A DNA stretch of 64,000 nt from Rhizophlyctis rosea (taxonomy: Eukaryota; Chytridiomycota; Chytridiomycetes; Rhizophlyctidales; Rhizophlyctidaceae). This document shows positions 58,801 to 64,000 of the stretch, in pieces; position 1 is the first letter of the stretch, and each line of letters opens with the position of its first letter. The stretch spans positions 1-64,000 of the forward strand of contig JADGJC010000135.1 of NCBI GenBank assembly GCA_027596075.1, written 5' to 3'. The notes under the pieces are model-generated. The model searched no databases. It had not been told where the DNA came from and saw only the letters and a list, made by a program, of their open reading frames with translations. The position numbers were made by a program, and so were the translations under genes.

Positions 58801-60114
58801 TTAGGGCTTGATGATAGCCTGCAATGCCTTTCTGTAATCGCCACTAGTCTCACCCTGCACCCTATGATATAAATCCTTCCCAAACTGCTGCTGGTAAGCC
58901 TGCTTGATTTCTTTCATAACATCCGCGTCCCTATGACGGACCGTCAATCGGATGAGTTGATGGTCCCTTGTTCCCAATCCGGCCATTGACTTTTCAAAAA
59001 GAGATGCAATCCACCAGGATCGTGAGCGGATTGAGGCAACTGTTGAACAGGGATGGTTTGAGTCAAGGACGGTGAGCAATGGGCCGGACTGTTGATCAGC
59101 ATACCTAGAGAAAGCAACGCCTTCTCCACATCCCCTGAAAACTCCTTCTTGATGCTCTCCTCGATTTCTTCATTATGCTTATCATAGTAAGCTTCAAACA
59201 CCTGCCGCAGATGCGGGACAGGCCTAGTGACCAAAATCGAAATGAAGACACTCTCATCCGTTCCGACCTTGCCGATGCCGGCCTTATAGAGAGCATCCAC
59301 ATCGTCTTGGACATTCCAGTTGGCTTGTTGGTTGTCTCGTGCGCCTTGGAGGGTTGCAGTTAGGAGTTTGGCGAAATGGCCTGAGGTTTCTGATTTGACT
59401 TCCTATTCAAAGTTTGCATCGTTGATGATCTTCACTTTGCAGAACTACACATTTTTGAACGATTGTCAGTACCTTCTCAAGGTCCTTGTTGTACAGAAAT
59501 TGGTACGCGGCTTTGATGTCGTTGATTTCAGTGTTGGTTCGGCCGGTGAGAATTTCAATGAGAGCATCTTCATCGGTGCCTAGACCTTTCTGCGGCGCAA
59601 TGAAGTAATGAACAATCAGTCCACTACAGAAGTGTGTATTGGAGAAACTGATTGGATTCAAATCAAAACTAACCATTGCCTTTTCCAGAAACACTGCATC
59701 CAATTTTGGTTGCGCGTACAACAGCAGCGTCATGACATGCTTGAACTTGCCACTACATTCCTTCTCAAGATCCTTTTCTAGGTCCCGACCAAGGTGTGCT
59801 TTGTACGCCGTAACAAGCTGCTCGCACTGTTCGGCGGTGCGGTTGCAGAGAACATGGATAATGGCATCTTCATCTGAAGGGCAGATGCCGTGTTGAGATT
59901 GAGTACCGGGTCTATCCACTGCGAACAGTGAAGGCTGGGAGGCGCAAGACTTACCGGTACCAAGACCTTTCATGGCAGCCCTCAAGGTCTTGCAATCGCG
60001 TTCTGCTTCAGCAGGCTGGAGCAGCGATGGACTTGTTCCCGTGGGCTTTGTATAGCTGAAGGGCTGCTTAGCAGCGAATTCTGCGAGCATCGGGTTGGTG
60101 CTATAAATCCGCAT
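58801..60114 (-). CDS. Annexin (four repeats)
   Basis: Five exons (60114-59955, 59873-59674, 59589-59473, 59402-59105, 59039-58801) give 337 residues. All four annexin repeats are present. Repeat 1 has MKGLGTDEDAIIHVL, repeat 2 KGLGTDEDALIEIL, repeat 3 GKVGTDESVFISIL and repeat 4 MAGLGTRDHQLIRL. Repeats 1 and 2 keep the type II Ca2+ loop GxGT with a downstream acidic residue; repeats 3 and 4 are variant. The start MRIYSTNPML is preferred; MLAEF at 60090 or an upstream in-frame Met at 60297 are alternatives. Known role: Ca2+-dependent binding to acidic phospholipids, membrane traffic and repair. Confidence 0.95.
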
Positions 60115-60979
60115 GTTGTGTGTTACGAAGGCTGTCGATGATTTGGAAGTGTCTATAATCGCTATCTGCAAACTGGAAACCAATTGAAAAGAGGAATCGG
60201 AGAAAGAGTAAAACTCAATTTCAAGCATATAAAGCTTCTGTTTGGATGTAGATCCTGATTGGGGAGGATCCTTCTGCGCCGTAAACAATCCTGGCAAAGA
60301 ACGAAGTCAATCAAATGATCGCCGTCATGTTTATCCTTATGTTCAGTAGCTCATTCTCAACACTACACTTACTATACTCGGACCAGCAGATTCATTTGCA
60401 GATTCACAATGAGTTTTTTTTTCTTTTAACAATGCCAATGGCACAAAACTTGAATCAGTATTCCTGTGCAAATCCATCAACGATTCAGCAAATGGGATAC
60501 TTTGGATGGCAACGGTTATGGAAATTCAAATATGGCGGCTACGTATCGACTCCTTCACGGTTTTACATACCAATGCAATGGCTTCCAGCGGATACCATGT
60601 AGATGAAAGTGGCAACGGCCATGGCCCGTGGTATGCTCTTGTGAAAGGTGACTTAGGTGAGGTCCCCTATGGGTCCTGTCCATGCAAAATTGGCATGGTA
60701 GTGCTGTGCCACCAGCATTGCCACCGCTTCCCACCAACGCGTCCAACCCGTCTGACTTATGTACAACTTTGATCGCGACATGTAAAAGCCACACAAGGCC
60801 CCACGGGGTTGGAACTTGGGACTTCAGAGGCAACTTCACAGTTTTGCCTTGGCGGATGGATGTTCCCAACTTCCACTTGCCTGGGTACCAATTGCCTTTG
60901 AATTGCGTCCCAACTTTCTCCCACCCATCCCTTCCAGCAGCAGTCCACATATAAACGACCACCGCGAAACGCTTGCCCC
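60115..60979. promoter_or_regulatory. Divergent promoter region with TATA box
   Basis: 865 bp between the annexin and PY-protein start codons. TATAAA at 60950-60955 on the plus strand lies only 30 bp before the first ATG of the PY protein, which suggests that translation may begin at the next in-frame ATG (61037). Confidence 0.45.
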
Positions 60980-62351
60980 ATGCCCCCTCTCACCACTGGA
61001 ATTTATGCCCAAGCGGCAAATACTTATCCACCCAACATGTCGTCAAACTCCGTTATTTTGAACCTGTATCCCCGTTGGCTACGGCATGGTCAGTTCGAGA
61101 AGACGTATCCGCCAGAGCTGGCTGTTATGGTGAGCTTCACCGGTGTTCTTTCCACTTTTGCGACCGCTGCCGCCCGGCACCGCTATTGTTTATTTGACTG
61201 GTGTAAGAACTATTAGGCTAACCTGTAATACCCTACACAGATGTCCAATGAGATTTTCACGAACCGTCTCGAAATACTTGATACACACGTGGGGAGCTGT
61301 GTCCCGCCATATCTCTATTGGGGTGGGATGTCTCTAATCATCGTGCTTGTTGCTATTGTTCTTCTATTTTCGCAGAGAGTGTAAGTCTTTGGGGCCATGC
61401 TCCACTCATTCGAGGACAGTTAAGGTGGGGGCGTAAAAGATGGTCAAAAGGAATTGAAACAGAAGGGCACGCAGAATGCTTTCCCGACCATTGCCGTGAG
61501 TTACATGTGCCAGCTGTGTAGGCGCGAGAGGAAAGCCTTGGGATCATCCTGGTGAAGAGTGTAGGCGGCAGGAATGTGGGATGGAAGCAGTGGGTCCCAA
61601 AACATTGACTAAGCTTCATAAGCGTTCTATGCACCAGACGCTTGATACTCACCCATTTTGCTCAACAGACCGCTGTACATCTGCAACGCAATAATATGGC
61701 CCGTCCTCCTCCTCTCTATCCTCATGCAAGTCTACATCAGAACTAAGACAAAAAATGCCCTTTCTTTCGTGCTGCTGGACCTCAACACTCTGGACAACCC
61801 TGCCGGTATCCGGTGGGGCAGTGCAGGGCACAAGAGAGATGTTTGGTGGGCCTTTCATGTAAGTCTCTCTTTCAATCATTCTGTGAGATGGGGAAAGGCA
61901 TTTGCGAAGGGGAGGAATGATATACTTATCACACCCCTGGGCATGTCAGGCCGTGGAACTCTTCTATCCAACCCAAGTCTCCATGGGGGTAGAACCCCCA
62001 TCCTACGACCGAGTACAGCAACAATTCCTTCCACCCTACCAAGCCGCCCAACTCCCAACCTACGAACCTTCTCCAGCAGCAGCAACCCCACCGCAAATGG
62101 CATCCGCACCACAGCCACAGCTACAACAACAACAGGAACAACCAATAGAACAAATGCTTGCCCGTCCCACTCAAGCAGATCCAATAAACGTGTCTGCAAC
62201 ACCACCAATAAGTGTACCCCCACCAGCATCAACTCCAGCACCGTCAATATCACAGGGAAATCAACAGCAGCAGATCCCTCCTCCAGATTTGCCAGCATAT
62301 TCTTCGGCTCGGAATTCACCAGCACCAGCACGCCCACCACAGTCGTCATAA
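60980..62351 (+). CDS. Two-TM membrane protein with PY motifs
   Basis: Four exons (60980-61129, 61241-61380, 61669-61858, 61950-62351) give 293 residues in phase. Two hydrophobic segments, MSLIIVLVAIVLLFS (about 80-95) and NAIIWPVLLLSILMQVYI (about 102-120), flank a short RVPLY loop. A soluble tail contains PPSY, PPY and PTY (PY-type ligands of WW domains) and then a Gln/Pro-rich end. Membrane proteins of this kind recruit Nedd4/Rsp5 ubiquitin ligases in fungi, so an adaptor role is a reasonable inference; the family itself is not recognised. A TATA box 30 bp upstream of the first ATG leaves the start uncertain (60980 or 61037). Confidence 0.7.
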
Positions 62352-62829
62352 GGATTGTGGTATTGAGGCCTATCATCTGTATCATATTTCCACACCTCAT
62401 CCTTCCACCTTCACCTCCATCGCTTGGCCTTACCAATGGCGCAAAAAGACGAACCTTCTTGTCAGTTTCGCCATAAACAGGACATATATGTACTTAGTTC
62501 ACCCTCACTTTCTGCTGCCTATGTACTTATAGACACACCGAAGAAGTTGAACCTGCAAACAACATAGTAGTACTGGATCCCCACTTTTGATGTGCATGGC
62601 CCGCTACCTTTGCAAAGAAATGGGAAATATATTACACAAAAAAGAGAAGTAAGCAAACAAAAAGAACACAAGAATGCAAAGAAACAAAAAGGAAGTACGA
62701 CTGTTTCCAACTGCGATGTATCTGCGTGACCTTATGCTCAAATTCCAAGAAAGAACATGACCGGACAAAAATGAAACCGCAAAAAGGACAATGGGGAAGG
62801 GAAATCTTGATGTTGGCCTGTCGTGGTGC
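62352..62829. other. Convergent 3' spacer
   Basis: This lies between the PY membrane protein (+) and the cohesin gene (-). No gene seen. Confidence 0.5.
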
Positions 62830-64000
62830 TCAGGCTGCGAGTACCGCAGTGTAGAGCGCATCCTGTTGGAATCATGTGTCATTACACTTTATCCATTTCG
62901 CAAGATAGCGGCGACCAAAATAGCTCCCAAACAACTAACCTTCGGTGTGATCTTGATGTCTCCATACGCTTCCTCCTGCTCCACATGCACCATATCCCTC
63001 GTCTTCAACACCAACAACTCAAAGAACAACTTCACCGCGTCCGTCCGTTTGGCCTAACAAAGACATACCCACGACCAATCAGCTCCAGTCCTTTCGCACG
63101 CACATATGAATCGAAAAGCGCCTTTCCAACAAACCTTCGTAGTCATCTCCTCGAAACTCAACTCCTTCTCCTCCCCATCTTGCGCATCGAACCTGGTTTG
63201 CAAGGTCTTGACCGTCCGCACGGTCGATCGGCTGAACCCGCTGTCGTCCGGTTGGTCCTGCGACTCCTCCTCCGGTTCGAACAGAAGACTGGGGGATCCC
63301 GTCCCTTCTTCGCGTTCCTCTTCCGGGACGTCCTCCTGCAAAGTCATGTCAAAATCAGTGTTCTGGATGTGACAAGGAATGTGCAACGTGAACATCAACC
63401 CACCCCGTCCGTTCTGCGCTTCTTCTGCAAAGGAACTTCCTGCATCTCCCCCTCCCCTTCCTCACCCTCCCTTTGTGCCTCAAGCGGCTCCCCAGTTGTG
63501 TCGAATGATTCGGGGAGAGCAAAGTCTCCTGCGGCTTGGAATTCTTCTTCAAAGTTCAGGCCGGAGGGACCCGCTTGGTCAATGAAGTCCTCTGTATTCA
63601 ATCTGTCAGCTATGATCGGTCCAAGGACAAATATGTAAAGAACTCACCAGACTCTCTCCTCTCCTGAACCTCAGCCGCCTTCCTCTTCCTAGGAGATGGT
63701 TCTTCCTGCTCTGGGACTTCCTGAGCCCTTTGGCGATGACGACGGCGCGGCCTGAACTCCAACAAGTGTCGGAATTGCTTGGGGACGTCGAGGCGGTCGA
63801 CACTGAAGAAGTAGGCGGCGCCTTGTTTGCGAATATCCATCAGCTTTTGCAGCTTGCGCGATGCAGGGACGAAACGTTGCTATACCCAGTACACGGTCAG
63901 TGTTCAGCGTCTTGAATGAGGGCAGTGCCAGATTGTCGGATCAATCATTACCTCTTCTGTGATGTCAGATGTGTCCTCAATTTGCTTCTTCATGAACTCG
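62830..64000 (-). CDS. Rad21/Scc1-type cohesin subunit, C-terminal part
   Basis: The gene enters from beyond the right edge. Exons seen: 64000-63952, 63879-63648, 63591-63404, 63335-63135, 63053-62940 and 62862-62830, all in phase. The end is a kleisin C-terminal winged helix: AVKLFFELLVLKTRDMVHV, then EQEEAYGDIKITPK and the final DALYTAVLAA, equivalent to the Rad21 FLVLK...QEEPYSDI...TP segment that binds the Smc1 head. Upstream exons hold RKLQKLMDIRKQGAAYFFS, acidic tracts and basic patches typical of the cohesin linker that carries separase sites. Rad21 is favoured over meiotic Rec8, but the N-terminus is outside the window. Confidence 0.82.

Overview
The window looks like nuclear DNA of a zoosporic (flagellated, chytrid-like) fungus. 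Seen directly: genes on both strands are cut by short GT-AG introns (mostly 40-150 bp, donors GTRNGT), with almost no operon-like packing and many divergent pairs. Family evidence: fungal-type hybrid histidine kinase, P4 flippase, MDR-type ABC transporter, annexin, and an alpha-tubulin N-acetyltransferase, a protein of organisms with cilia or flagella. The genus cannot be told from the sequence alone.

Layout. 1-8.4 kb: an LRR/F-box-like gene (minus), a striking array of nine UUCG-capped hairpins followed by a tRNA-like element, then decayed gene remains including a casein kinase 1 pseudogene. 8.4-14.4 kb: a complete ABCB transporter and an SDR dehydrogenase. 15.5 kb: intron-containing tRNA-Ile with a tandem duplication of its 3' flank. 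16-20 kb: hybrid histidine kinase (minus). 21.7-24.5 kb: GNAT acetyltransferase and an unidentified gene running into an assembly gap. 27-33.7 kb: P4-ATPase with an in-frame TAG. 36 kb: small stress-type ORF, also with a TAG. 37.4-40.3 kb: CPSF6-like RRM/RS protein. 41-47.2 kb: two unidentified conserved-looking genes flanking a 12-exon ubiquitin C-terminal hydrolase. 48-51.9 kb: WW/RS-rich protein. 52.1-52.9 kb: tRNA-like element plus two diverged copies of a structured RNA-like repeat. 53.6-62.4 kb: GPI-type secreted protein, Alba-like protein, alpha-tubulin acetyltransferase, YbjQ-like protein, annexin and a PY-motif membrane protein. 62.8-64 kb: 3' end of a Rad21/Scc1 cohesin subunit.

The genes are mostly unrelated housekeeping and signalling functions. 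Loose themes are pre-mRNA processing (CPSF6-like, WW/RS protein), membranes (ABC transporter, flippase, annexin, PY adaptor) and ubiquitin (UCH, PY adaptor). Exon junctions below were chosen by hand from GT/AG sites and reading-frame phase; most genes close perfectly in phase. Several genes need one single-base shift, and there is one 10-N gap and extreme G/C runs, so some breaks may be sequence error. The most unusual signals are RNA-like: the UUCG hairpin array, the paired repeats at 52.4-52.8 kb, and hairpin-rich elements inside introns.
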